Shown one piece after another: positions 11,581 through 21,800 of a stretch of 64,000 nucleotides of DNA (position 1 is its first letter; each line of letters begins with the position of its first letter). Where the stretch lies: contig JAIVFJ010000039.1 of assembly GCA_025765615.1 (NCBI GenBank), positions 124,001-188,000 on the forward strand, written 5' to 3'. A program made the position numbers and the translations under genes. The stretch is from Zopfochytrium polystomum (Eukaryota; Chytridiomycota; Chytridiomycetes; Chytridiales; Chytridiaceae). The notes under the pieces were generated by a model. It searched no databases. It had not been told where the DNA came from and saw only the letters and a list, made by a program, of their open reading frames with translations.

Positions 11581-11985
11581 AGAATTGCCATCTGGAACAC
11601 TGTTTGCTTCCTGCTTTCCACTGTGTCTTGAGTGACCCTTTCTGTTTCGACTGTTTCAGAAGTGTTTTTGTTCCTCACGACCTTCTTGGCTCCTTTCCAT
11701 CTCCCTCTTGGCTGCGTGTTTTCTTCTGGAGTTGACCCATCGTATTTTACCTTCTTCTGGGGTTTGTCTGTGAGTTAAAAAAGAATCTCACCTTGTGGAG
11801 TTCTGTTTTCGATGGCGCAGGTGATATTCGCACACACAATGTCGGTGGGGAGACCATTTGGCAGACGAGTTGATCAGATTGAGCGTTTTTGAATTATGTC
11901 CATGTCATCGACCAGAGCTGGAAAAAATATACAACAATTTCTAGCAACAGCCAGTGGGAGCTGAACTGATGAGTGTTAAAGTAAG
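11581..11985. other. 3' flank of kinase-LRR gene
   Basis: No coding region is supported. It presumably holds the kinase 3' UTR and unassigned DNA up to the target duplication of the solo LTR. Confidence 0.3.
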
Positions 11986-11990
11986 GGTGT

Positions 11991-12403
11991 TGTTAGGCAG
12001 AACTGACTGGTTAGCAGCAAGAGGTACAAGAAGGACCCGAACCAATTGTGACTGTCAGTTATCGTTCTCATGATGCCCATGGGAGAGCAAGCCACCACCA
12101 ATGCAGACATGGGCGCTGGCTTGCGCTGATTACAAATACTCCAAGTATTAAGTGGAACTGAAACCTGGTGTTAACAGTTTTCCTCCTCCTCTGCTCAAGC
12201 AGATAATATAGGAGAGGTTTTTACCCTGTGCCAGTCACGCTTGCCTAGCAACTATTACAGCATGCATATCATCATTATTCATCAATAATTCATAGCAGAG
12301 TTTTTTCTCTTTCTCTCCAAGTTGGGGAGAAGGACCACTCACAAACACACATCTCCTTTTCATTCACTCCTTCCACTCACTCACTCAGAGTAGACTGTTT
12401 ACA
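11991..12403 (+). mobile_element. Solo LTR of a copia-type retrotransposon
   Basis: A 413-bp sequence begins TGTTAGGCAGAACTG and ends TTTACA. It is flanked by the perfect 5-bp direct repeat GGTGT at 11986-11990 and 12404-12408, the mark of LTR-retrotransposon integration. It is the inverted counterpart of the 414-bp LTR at 62443-62856, which belongs to a degenerate copia element. The two copies differ by several substitutions and small indels. No internal region is present, so the element left by LTR-LTR recombination. Confidence 0.9.
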
Positions 12404-12408
12404 GGTGT

Positions 12409-13321
12409 TTCTTGGCCAACTATATTATTGTGTGTTATTAAAAAGTGACATTTGTTTCCAGTTGGTAATTTGCACTTGTACCGCTGAAACAGCTGCATTG
12501 GCCCTTCCATTTTCCTGCTGGTTGAATGTTTCACTGCAATCAAGGTGCTTAATAACTGCATTGCGAACATCACGCTGTGCAAACTCATAATTGGTTTTCA
12601 CCACAGAACTACTGCTAAAGCAATTTACCTTCCCCAGCCATTCCATAGATGGAAAGCAGATCTGGCCAACTGAGTTCAGTAATCCACGAATAGAAAGCCA
12701 CACTGTCCGGTACTTCCTTTTTAATCACTCCACTATTGTGTTACTAGAAAAAGAAAAGGTGTGCAAACAACTCACGGAAGCAGAAGTACTCTCTTCTGCT
12801 TTTGGAACTTGAACTGAATGTTTTGCCTTCGCTTGCAAGAGAAATTGTTGTTTGCAAATTAGGTTCACAAAAGTTTACAAATGGAAATTTATCAACTCAC
12901 ACAAGTAGTTGTCAGAGTTTTGTCCACTTCTTTGGATGATTCTTTTCCAGTTGATCGACTGCCTGGTTTGGCAGAAACACATGACTGAGGGTGATATAAG
13001 TGGGCTGAAAAGAAAAAGTTGTTGCAAACCTCTGAATCATTTCCATTTATACGGTTTTCAGGAGAATGAGGATCTTTGGAGTCAACAGCTGTGGCTTACG
13101 ACTTGCACAAGGTCAGAAGATTCATTGCTGCAGATCATACCTTGTGACACACAAGGAGATTTTCAGAAATTGCACTTGTCATAGCGAAAATCTCAGACTT
13201 GGACTGTGGATGCTTGTCTTTGCACTTGTGCTCTGCAAGGAAGGTTTGAAAGGAGAGTTTTGTTGGGTGGACATGTTTTCTTTTCTTTGAAAGCAACTGT
13301 CAGAAAATATCAGTAGCCCTT

Positions 13322-13377
<56 letters not shown>

Positions 13378-13538
13378 AGTGGGCTTAATGCAAGGAAACA
13401 GACAGGATTTGACTGTTGCGTCTTTGTTCTGGCTTTAATTTTTTCCTTTCTTGGGATGGTTGCTAACGACCACTGCAAAAAAAAACCCCAAAAAAAAAAT
13501 TTGAGAAAATGCATCAGCTGACATGTCAGGCAACGTAG
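12409..13538. other. Non-coding interval with a (GT)n microsatellite
   Basis: No supported gene. A long TG dinucleotide run lies at about 13322-13374. Short open frames on both strands (for example about 90 codons on the minus strand at 12425-12703) show no family signature. Confidence 0.4.
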
Positions 13539-13931
13539 ATGGTGGTGCAATCTACGTTTGCCCAGCACTTTGATTACATTAACGAATGGTACGATGATGG
13601 ATTTGACAACTGCAAAGGTACGGCTTTGGCTTCAGTCAGGGAGAATTTGGAAAAAACAGCACAAGCAGCAGAAAGGAAGAGGGATCAGCTGGATGGAGAA
13701 GATGCTTTATCAATCATGTTGATGACCAAAATGGCAGCTGAGTTTCCATCAATTGAAGCTGAGCTGGAAGACAATGAGGAATCTTATTGGGAGGACTTCT
13801 TCCCTGGGGCTGGATGTCGCTTGGCAGTCCTTTGCCCTAAAGAGTTGGACCCAGATACTTATGACATTGCTTCAGTGTGCCTCCTTGAATTGATTAGTGA
13901 CAATTCTGGCACACATCGTTTAGTGAAGTGA
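13539..13931 (+). CDS. Hypothetical acidic protein or gene fragment
   Basis: I do not recognise this 130-codon frame. It starts at ATG and has normal-looking composition: a helical acidic stretch (EKTAQAAERKRDQLDGEDAL, then SIEAELEDNEESYWEDFF). The open frame ends just before the Ty3 element, and the sequence around the insertion (up to 14129 and from 17331) is also partly open. It may be one exon of a broken host gene or of an older DNA element. There is no domain evidence. Confidence 0.3.
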   Translation: MVVQSTFAQHFDYINEWYDDGFDNCKGTALASVRENLEKTAQAAERKRDQLDGEDALSIMLMTKMAAEFPSIEAELEDNEESYWEDFFPGAGCRLAVLCPKELDPDTYDIASVCLLELISDNSGTHRLVK

Positions 13932-14129
13932 GATGAAATGACCTGGATGATCAAGTCAGATATTCTCACCGAGTTTTCTTGTATATGCAACAATTCATCT
14001 AAGATGCGGGAGCAAGGCTTTGTTGTTATCAATTCCATGTGTTCCGAAGAATCTATTTTGTGTATTGTTCAGAAGAACTTTCAAAATGTGCAGGTGGTTT
14101 TTAAATTCCTCTTTGGGGAAATCCACTTC

Positions 14130-14492
14130 TGTTATGAATCACCCTCTGGAAACCTCTGGAACCTTCTAGAACATTCCTTCATGGAACCTTGTGGAACCTT
14201 CTGGAACCTTCTGGAACCTTCTAGAACATTCCTTCATGGAACCTTGTGGAACCTTCTGGAACCTTCTTTGCTTTCCTGACTTGTCTTGTTGTCATTGGTA
14301 TCATTGGTATCATTGTATTACTAATTGCTCTTTCTGGAACCTTCTTTGAGTCTTGACAAGGAAGACTCTCAAAAGGTATAAAAGGGGGATGGGGGACCTG
14401 TCCCATCCCTCAAGTGAATTATTGTTTCCAATACAATCATCACTCCTCTCAGTCCCTTGTCTGCCTTGCCCTGTCCTGCCATGTTCCTGACA
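14130..14492 (+). repeat. 5' LTR of the Ty3 element
   Basis: Begins TGTTATGAATCACC and ends TTCCTGACA. U3 contains dense heat-shock-element arrays. A TATA box (TATAAAA) lies at 14377-14383. The likely transcript start is near 14412, 35 bp downstream of the TATA box. Confidence 0.95.
14158..14232 (+). promoter_or_regulatory. Heat-shock-element arrays in LTR U3
   Basis: Alternating nGAAn/nTTCn pentamers, the HSF1 binding pattern, run as 4 units at 14158-14177 and as 8 uninterrupted units at 14193-14232. More units follow at about 14248-14272. The same blocks occur in the 3' LTR, offset by 2,838 bp (the 8-unit run is 17031-17070). Canonical elements need only three units. HSF control of the element is inferred. 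Confidence 0.8.
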
Positions 14493-14505
14493 TCATAATT
14501 CACTT
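14412..14505 (+). other. Self-priming pair: transcript 5' end and primer-binding site
   Basis: AAGTGAATTAT at 14412-14422, 35 bp after the TATA box, is the exact 11-nt reverse complement of ATAATTCACTT at 14495-14505, two bases inside the 5' LTR boundary. Tf1/sushi-type chromoviruses prime reverse transcription with the first 11 nt of their own mRNA instead of a tRNA. Length, spacing and position all match that mechanism here. Confidence 0.8.
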
Positions 14506-14532
14506 CACCCTCTCCTACTACTCTCTGCCATC

Positions 14533-15456
14533 ATGTCTGACCCAAACAACACCTTCCCTGATGCAACTGCCTTCCAAGCCTTGATGGACCAATTACAAGC
14601 CCTTTCAAGACAGACACACCAACTTCAAGAACAAGTCCTTCACCAGCAGCACCAGCTTCAACAACAACTTCACCAACAAGAACATCAAGCTCTTCCCCTG
14701 CCCCAAGCCAACCAAGCAAGAGAGCCCAAGGTTCCCAGCCCTGACAAGTTCACTGGGCTGGCCAAAGACCTTAGGGACTTTATGGCCACTGTGGTGAATG
14801 TCATCCTTCTCCAACCTTCAAGATTTCCCAGTGAGCAAGTCAAGGTTCTTTTCACAAGCACCCTCCTGTCTGGTCAAGCTCAATCATGGTACAGATCTCT
14901 CCCAAGCACACCCACCACCCTGCAAGAGCTCTGGGAGGGGCTGGAAGCTACCTTTGGTGACCCCTACGCATCTTGGACAGCAAGATCCAAGCTCAAGCAT
15001 ATCAAGCAAGGAAAGCAATCTTGTGTGGCCTACACCAACCAATTCAAGCAACTAGCCAGAGACTCTGGATACAATGATGCAGCTCTGATGGAGCTGTACC
15101 ATGATGGTCTCCATGAGTCTATCCAAGACATGCTCTCCCAGTCTCTGCACATCCCTGAGACCTTGGAAGAGTACATTCTCCTTGCCATCAAGATTGACAA
15201 CAGACTCTACTCCAAGAGGCTGAAGCAAAGACAAGTAGGAACTACATCAAGACCTACCCCAGTTCCTCAAGCTCTTACAGTTCCTGAACCCATGCAAGTG
15301 GATGCAGTTGAGACACTTCCTAAGGGTCCTCTGAGCCAAGAGGAGAAAACAAGGAGGGCCCAGCAGGGACTGTGTTTCTACTGTGGCTCCAAGGAACATG
15401 CTGTCAAGGACTGCCCAAAGAAGAAGCACCCAAACTCCCAGGTCCAGGCTCACTGA
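14533..15456 (+). CDS. gag: Gag of the Ty3 element
   Basis: Structural capsid/nucleocapsid protein of 307 residues, ATG at 14533. The N-terminus is a Gln/Leu/His-rich coiled coil. The centre carries the retrotransposon Gag core (ending with motifs like SWYRSLPSTPTTLQELWEGL and FKQLARDSGYNDAALMELYH). The C-terminus has one CCHC zinc knuckle, CFYCGSKEHAVKDC. The frame is intact. It overlaps the pol frame, which is offset by -1, so Gag-Pol would need a -1 frameshift in the 15372-15456 overlap. Confidence 0.92.
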   Translation: MSDPNNTFPDATAFQALMDQLQALSRQTHQLQEQVLHQQHQLQQQLHQQEHQALPLPQANQAREPKVPSPDKFTGLAKDLRDFMATVVNVILLQPSRFPSEQVKVLFTSTLLSGQAQSWYRSLPSTPTTLQELWEGLEATFGDPYASWTARSKLKHIKQGKQSCVAYTNQFKQLARDSGYNDAALMELYHDGLHESIQDMLSQSLHIPETLEEYILLAIKIDNRLYSKRLKQRQVGTTSRPTPVPQALTVPEPMQVDAVETLPKGPLSQEEKTRRAQQGLCFYCGSKEHAVKDCPKKKHPNSQVQAH

Positions 15457-16967
15457 GGGGCAATTCCCTGGACCCTCCTCCAAACTGCCCCTGTTTCATC
15501 ACCACCACCAGCACCACAAACACCTCAGATTCCAAGCCCCACCAACTCACCATGGATGTCAAGATTCAACTCTCACCCAAGTCAACCATCACAACCAAGG
15601 CCCTTATAGACTCTGGATCATCCTGCAACATCATTGATGCCACCCTTGCCAAGTCTTGTGCCATTCCCACCATCAAGAAATCCACACCCCTCAAGGTTCA
15701 CTTTGCCAATCATGCTCTGTTCAAGGAAATCAGCCATGAAACCAAGCTAAACCTCCACATCCAAGACTTTCCACCATCCATGGTCAACCTGGAAGTATTG
15801 GATCTTGGCTCACCCACATTCTCTGTCATCCTGGGATTACCATGGCTGCAAGCCCAGAACCCTGCCATTGATTGGGTCACTGGTCAAGTCCAACCTCCAC
15901 CAATTGGAACAGTCACCCAAAACTCAAGTCAAGCCTCCAAGTCTCATGCTCTCAAGTCCCTGATTCAAGGCTCTCAGCCTAGTATCCAAGGTCAACCACA
16001 AATGACAGCTCCAGTATCAGCCTGCAGCTCACAGATCCCAGCCAAGATTCAAGTTTCACAGTTCACAGTTCATAGTCAAGATTCCAGCACAGCTCATAGA
16101 GCTCACAGTCATGGCCAAGTCTGTAGTTCACAGAACCCACAGTCAAAGATTCAAGTACCACAGTTCACAGTCCAAATTCAAGATTCAAGCTCCACAGCTC
16201 ACAGTCTTTGCCAAGAACAGAACCCTCAGTCAAAGATTCAAGAATCACAGTTCCCAGTCAACAATTCAAGCCCCACTGCTGATGAGCACAGAAGGACAGA
16301 CCTTGCACCTGAAGGGGGAGATGGTTTCACCCCACCATCCAAGACACACCTTTCACTGCTTCCTGAGAGTGTGTGGGCCTATGCTATTTCCAAGGACCCC
16401 AAGCCTCACAAGATTCAAATCAGCCAAGAAGAGGAAAAACTTGAGATACTCAAGACAAGGCATGATGCAGCAACAGCTGGACACCCAGGAGAGCACAAGA
16501 CATATAAGCTTGTTTCCAGGGACTTTTACTGGCGAGGCATGAGGAAGAACTTGCAGACCAAAAGACCAAGTCCCAAGCTGGACAACCTCAAGTTGGGACC
16601 TTTCAAGATCTTGGAGCAAATCAATCCAGTCACCTTCAAGCTGGATCTCCCTGCATCCATGAAGATCCACCCAGTTTTCCATGTCAGCCTTTTGGAGAAG
16701 TTTGTGGCCAATTCCATTCCAGGCAGAGTTGTTCCTCCTCCTCCTCCAGTTGAGGTAGAAGGTGAAGAGGAATTTGAGGTTGAACAAATCTTGGATGCCA
16801 AGTGGTTTGGAAGGACACTCAAGTTCCTTGTTAAGTGGAAAGGTTACTCAGATGCTGAAAACACCTGGGAACCTGAGTCAAACCTCACTCACTGCCAAGA
16901 CCTTCTACTCAAGTTCAAGACCAGGTACCCCACCAAGTTGCAGAAGAGGCCTAAAAGGGGGAGATGA
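15372..16967 (+). CDS. pol: Truncated Pol: protease, integrase ends, chromodomain
   Basis: An open frame in -1 relation to gag with no ATG at its start. The aspartic protease shows ALIDSGSSCNIID and ILGLPWL. Next comes a Ser/Gln-rich stretch with about three imperfect 25-residue repeats (PQSKIQVPQFTVQIQDSS type) where reverse transcriptase and RNase H should be. The integrase zinc finger begins (RHDAATAGHPGEHKTY) but stops before its two cysteines, and the DDE core is absent. The C-terminal GPF-type module (KLGPFKILEQINPVTFKL) and a chromodomain (VEQILDAKWFGRTLKFLVKW, then KGYSDAENTWEPESNL) are intact. Both deletions keep the frame, as if the shortened protein were tolerated or selected. Confidence 0.9.
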   Translation: MFLLWLQGTCCQGLPKEEAPKLPGPGSLRGNSLDPPPNCPCFITTTSTTNTSDSKPHQLTMDVKIQLSPKSTITTKALIDSGSSCNIIDATLAKSCAIPTIKKSTPLKVHFANHALFKEISHETKLNLHIQDFPPSMVNLEVLDLGSPTFSVILGLPWLQAQNPAIDWVTGQVQPPPIGTVTQNSSQASKSHALKSLIQGSQPSIQGQPQMTAPVSACSSQIPAKIQVSQFTVHSQDSSTAHRAHSHGQVCSSQNPQSKIQVPQFTVQIQDSSSTAHSLCQEQNPQSKIQESQFPVNNSSPTADEHRRTDLAPEGGDGFTPPSKTHLSLLPESVWAYAISKDPKPHKIQISQEEEKLEILKTRHDAATAGHPGEHKTYKLVSRDFYWRGMRKNLQTKRPSPKLDNLKLGPFKILEQINPVTFKLDLPASMKIHPVFHVSLLEKFVANSIPGRVVPPPPPVEVEGEEEFEVEQILDAKWFGRTLKFLVKWKGYSDAENTWEPESNLTHCQDLLLKFKTRYPTKLQKRPKRGR

Positions 16968-17330
16968 TGTTATGAATCACCCTCTGGAAACCTCTGGAAC
17001 CTTCTAGAACATTCCTTCATGGAACCTTGTGGAACCTTCTGGAACCTTCTGGAACCTTCTAGAACATTCCTTCATGGAACCTTGTGGAACCTTCTGGAAC
17101 CTTCTTTGCTTTCCTGACTTGTCTTGTTGTCATTGGTATCATTGGTATCATTGTATTACTAATTGCTCTTTCTGGAACCTTCTTTGAGTCTTGACAAGGA
17201 AGACTCTCAAAAGGTATAAAAGGGGGATGGGGGACCTGTCCCATCCCTCAAGTGAATTATTGTTTCCAATACAATCATCACTCCTCTCAGTCCCTTGTCT
17301 GCCTTGCCCTGTCCTGCCATGTTCCTGACA
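16968..17330 (+). repeat. 3' LTR of the Ty3 element
   Basis: Reads identically by eye to the 5' LTR over 363 bp and is followed by the ACTTC target duplicate at 17331-17335. Confidence 0.95.
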
Positions 17331-17335
17331 ACTTC

Positions 17336-18831
17336 CAATTTGCTGCTTGGAGTGCCTATTCCATCATAGTTTGAGTGATGTGCTCCCTTAATTATCAAAG
17401 ACCTGTGGAGCTGACATCAAAGATTCTGTCAATCATTCGAGTAGTCTGCTCAGTCACAAACATGCTGAACGAGTGGAAGATTGTTACTTTCATCAACTAT
17501 CTGGAGGTTCCTATTCAACAGATTAAGTCACATGTTTGTGCAATCTTTTCAGCAGTGAGCCCTCTGAACCATTTTTACTTGCCTCTTACTAATATTGATG
17601 GGCCATGGCGCCAAGTTTAATGGCATGCTTTATAAGTGGATTCCAGCCAATTTACTCAGCTCTGGTGATGGAATTTATTTCAGACATGCGGCTTACAGAT
17701 TTGTTGCGAGAAGCAACAAACTCTACTGTGCCTCCAGGGGTTGCACCAGCTGGTTATCTCCATCCCAGGGTTTGGAATGGTCCTTCCCCAGTGTAGTCTT
17801 TTTTCAGGTGATAGAAAACCACTGTATGGAGACAGGTAAGTTTCTGTATACATTCACACCTCACTTATTTTGGGCAAAATCTCAGACCTTAATCCATTAC
17901 AACATTGAAAAGGCATTTGCAAGAGGAGGATGAGTTAGCAAGTTCCAACAAGAAGCAAAGGTCTGAACCTGAAGGTGAAACTTAGTGTGGGAAAGCACCA
18001 GGAAAAAAATTGAGTTTGAAAGAATGTGAGGAATGTTCAAAAGATTATCAATAAGTGACATACGTCTTCAACTACAATCGGCTCATACCTCAGTTACTAG
18101 GATTCAATCGGAGTGCAAAGATGCCAACCAGAATCCCTTCACTGATGAGCGCTGGGAGTGGGGAGGAAGCAAGGGCGCGTCTTTGTCCTGGGCCTTTTTT
18201 TTATTCTTCTACGAGCCGTGTGCAGGATGAGAAAAGGGAGAGCAGAAACCCACCCAATCAAAGAACGAAGAAGAAAAAAAGCGGGAGCATCACAACGGAA
18301 TAAACAATGAATCTCAGTCCAAGGAAGGGGAGTGCGAAAAGAAAACGAGAGAGAGAAAACGAAGAAGAAAAAGAAAAAAAAGAAAAAAAAGGAAAACAAA
18401 AGGGAACAGAAAGTGGGCGATGAAGGGGTCGTGAAGTGGGGCACAGAAGAACATCTACAAAAGAGCCGTTTCCCGCCTGTAGGTAGTGGTTGGTGTGAAG
18501 GGTAAAAATGGGGATTGCAAAGTTTTGGGCGTAGTCTTGCGCTTCTCCCTCCAGTTCAAAAGGTGGAAGACAAAAAGGTCGCAACCGTTTCAACCCGCAC
18601 AAAGAAAGACAGCCCTGGACGAAAATAGTCGAGGTTGCGGAAGATCGGAGAGTGCGTGCGGGCAAGAAAAAGGTAATCGAGGGGTGTTTTTTTTTTTTTG
18701 GTTTTTCTTTGGTTTTTCGTCGAGAATATGACCCAAAAAGAAGGGAAAAAAGTATAGAAACGGATAGCGCTGTGGTCCGAGCAGAATTCGCGCGCGAGGA
18801 AACCGGGGTGTACACCGCCCGACACCCCTTT
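17336..18831. other. Non-coding interval downstream of the Ty3 element
   Basis: I see no supported gene. Several 60-110-codon frames on the plus strand lack family features. The last 500 bp are A-rich on the plus strand (T-rich on the sense strand of the minus-strand gene that ends at 18832) and include A-run clusters at 18360-18400. Confidence 0.35.
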
Positions 18832-21800
18832 TTAAGCCGACGAGGTCGTGGCCGCGGCGGACGCTGAGTCGCTCGCGGACGCCGAGGCGGATACGGCGGC
18901 TGCGGTGGTGGTTGTTGCGACGACGGGCGCGGCGGTGGTCGACGCCGGTTGGGACGCCGAGTCGGTGGCCGAGGCGGCGGCCGAGGTAGAGCCGGCGGCG
19001 GGGGCGGCGGCGGTGGTGGTCGTTGCGACGACGGGCGCGGCGGTGGTGGTCGACGCGGCGGCGGCGGCGGCTGAGGTGGATGCGGCAAGGGACGCCGAGT
19101 CGGTGGAGGCTGCGGCGGAGGCCGAGGCGGCGGCGGTGGTGGTTGCGACGACCGGGGCCGCCGCGGAGGTCGATGCCGTGGCGGCGGCAGTGGTTCCAGC
19201 AGCGGTGGTAGTTCCGGCGGCGGCCGCCGTAGTGGTGGTTGCGACGACCGGGGCCGCGGAGGTCGATGCGGCGGCGGCGGCGGAGGTAGTTCCGGCGGCG
19301 GCGGCCGAGGTGGATGCGGCAAGGGACGCCGAGCCGGTGGAGGCTGCGGCGGAGGCCGAGGCCGAGGCCGAGGCGGCGGCGGTGGTGGTTGCGACGACCG
19401 GGGCCGCCGCGGAAGTCGATGCTGCGGCCGCGGCAGTCGTTCCAGCAGCGGTGGTAGTTCCGGCCGCGGCCGCCGTAGTGGTGGTTGCGACGACCGGGGC
19501 TGCGGAGGTCGATGCGGCGGCGGCGGCGGTGGTAGTTCCGGCGGCGGCGGCGGCCGAGGTGGATGCGGCAAGGGACGCCGAGCCGGTGGAGGCTGCGGCG
19601 GAGGCCGAGGCCGAGGCTGAGGCGGCGGCGGTGGTGGTCGCGACGACGGGGGCGGCCGCGGAGGTCGATGCCGCGGACGCGGCAGTGGCAGCGGTTCCAG
19701 CAGCGGTGGTAGTTCCGGCGGCGGCTGCCGTAGTGGTGCTTGCGACGACCGGGGCGGCGGCGGCAGTGGTGGTCCCGGCCGAGGCCGTGTTCGCAGCCGA
19801 AGTCGTGGCAACCGCCCACGTCGACGCGGGGGCGGTGCCGGCGGCCGAGGTGGACGCCGCGGCGGAGGCCGGAGCAGCGGAAGAACCGGTGGTAGCGACG
19901 ATGGGTGCGGACGCGGAACCTGTCGTAGCGGGAGGCGGGGCGGAGGCGGCGTCAGACGTGGTTGCGACGTTGAGGCCGGCGGAAGTTGATCCTGGCGGGG
20001 GCGGCGGCGCGTTGCCGGTGGTAGTCGCCACGACGGGGCCGCCGGTCGTGCCGGGCGGGGGCGGCGGCGGCGGGTTGCCCGTGGTGGTGCCTGGCGGCGG
20101 CGGCGGTGGGACGTTGCCGGTGGTCGCGGGGTTGGACCCGGTAGTGGTACCGGGCGGTGGCGGGGGCGGCACGTTTCCGGTTGTTCCGGGGGGTGGCGGG
20201 GGCGCGTTGCCGGTGGTGCCGGGGGGCGGCGGTGGGACGTTTCCGGTCGTTTCGGGTGGCGGGGGCGGCGGGTTGCCGGTGGTGCCTGGGGGCGGGGGTG
20301 GAACGTTTCCGGTGGTCGCTGGGGGCGGGGGCGGCGGTGCGTTGCCGGTAGTGCCTGGGGGCGGGGGAGGTACGTTCCCAGTCGTCCCCGGCGGTGGGGG
20401 AGGAGGGGGGTTGCCAGTAGTGCCTGGGGGTGGGGGAGGTGGATTGCCCGTGGTGCCTGGTGGTGGGGGAGGAACGTTCCCAGTCGTCCCCGGCGGGGGG
20501 GGAGGAGGGAGGTTGCCAGTAGTGCCTGGTGGCGGGGGAGGTACGTTCCCAGTAGTTTCCGGAGGTGGGGGCGGAGGCGGATTGCCGGTGGTGCCTGGGG
20601 GCGGGGGAGGAGGGGGGTTGCCAGTAGTGCCTGGTGGCGGGGGAGGAGGGGGGTTGCCAGTAGTGCCTGGTGGCGGGGGAGGTGGATTGCCCGTGGTGCC
20701 TGGTGGCGGGGGAGGAACGTTCCCAGTAGTTTCCGGAGGTGGGGGTGGAGGCGGGTTGCCGGTGGTGCCTGGGGGCGGTGGAGGAACGTTCCCAGTCGTG
20801 CCTGGTGGTGGGGGCGGCGGTGGGTTGCCCGTGGTGCCGGGTGGGGGTGGAGGGAGGCCAGAAGTGTATGGTGGAGGCGGCGGAGGGGCACCAGTGGTAG
20901 TCAGCACGACAGGAGGAACGTAACTGGTGGAAGAAGGAGGGATGTAGATTGGTGTCGTCGGCTTGTAGACGGAGGTGCTTGTCGACGTCGGCTTATAAGC
21001 ACTCGTGGAAGTAGAGCCAGGGAGCGACCAAGAGAATTTAGAGCACGCCCCGAAAGTGCAAGTAGCGTTGAAGTAGCACGTGGTCGAGTACTGGTAGAAC
21101 TTGATGGCGACAGCCGAGTTGATAACAGTAAAAGTGACTGACGGGCTGTAGGGGTACGCAAAGATCGGTCCGTATTGGAACCAGGCTCCGGTTTGGTTGC
21201 CGCGGTACGCGTCGGCCGTGGCTGCGATGGAAAAGTCGTAGTAGAACGCGGTTCCCTCTCCGAGTTGAATGAGGGCAACCTTGTCGCCAGCGGCAATGGG
21301 GCACGAGTACGGCCCAGCAGTGCTGACGGTGTAAATGCCGGCCACGTAGTCGATAGGAACGTCTTTGGTGAGAACCTTGGTAGTGCCCACCGTCGGGGTC
21401 GCGCAGGGCTTGTCCGTAGTCGTGGGAGTTGGGGTTGGAGACTTGTAGCTGGAAGTAGTTGTCGCGGCGGGAGCCCTGCGCACCTTGTTCAGGAACCTTT
21501 CGAAAAGACCTTCGATCCCGCGAGCCGGCTGGCGGCGCACCAGCTGCTTCTGGGTGCCAGACGATTTGACAAAGTCGATCGAGGCACACGGTCCGGCCAC
21601 GCACTCCACTTTGTAGGTGCAAGTGCTGCTGAAAAAGGAGGCAGTAAGCGTGCCGTCGGAGGCGGCAGCAAACTGGCCGTAGATATCAGAGTTGTAGCCG
21701 CTTGGCACGAAAGAAGTGGAAGCAGTGTTGTATCTAAAAATTTCAAATGTTAGGATTTTGCAATAATAATCGATTTCAAAACACACTTACACAAAAGTAG

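Larger units (their letters stand above)
14130..17330 (+). mobile_element. Young Ty3-type chromovirus, internally deleted (non-autonomous)
   Basis: LTR retrotransposon of 3,201 bp with two 363-bp LTRs (14130-14492, 16968-17330) that read identically by eye. It is flanked by the target duplication ACTTC (14125-14129 and 17331-17335). The internal part is only 2,475 bp: gag, protease, the first half of the integrase zinc finger, the integrase C-terminus and a chromodomain. Reverse transcriptase, RNase H and the integrase catalytic core are missing, so it must borrow enzymes from an autonomous relative. A purine-rich tract (AAAAGGGGGAGATGA) precedes the 3' LTR. Identical LTRs and an intact target duplication show that insertion was recent. 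Confidence 0.95.

Noticed and set aside
14221..14406. 61-codon minus-strand frame found identically at 17059-17244
   Set aside because: It is simply within both LTRs, antisense to the promoter; no feature of a protein.
18258..20891. 877-codon minus-strand frame of Pro/Arg
   Set aside because: Out-of-frame shadow of the same repeats, low complexity only.
18848..20923. 691-codon plus-strand open frame, rich in Val/Ala/Gly
   Set aside because: It is the antisense of the surface protein's PPPPPGTTGN and Ala/Thr repeats; codon-periodic repeats open all frames. The minus strand has the signal peptide, domains and intron.
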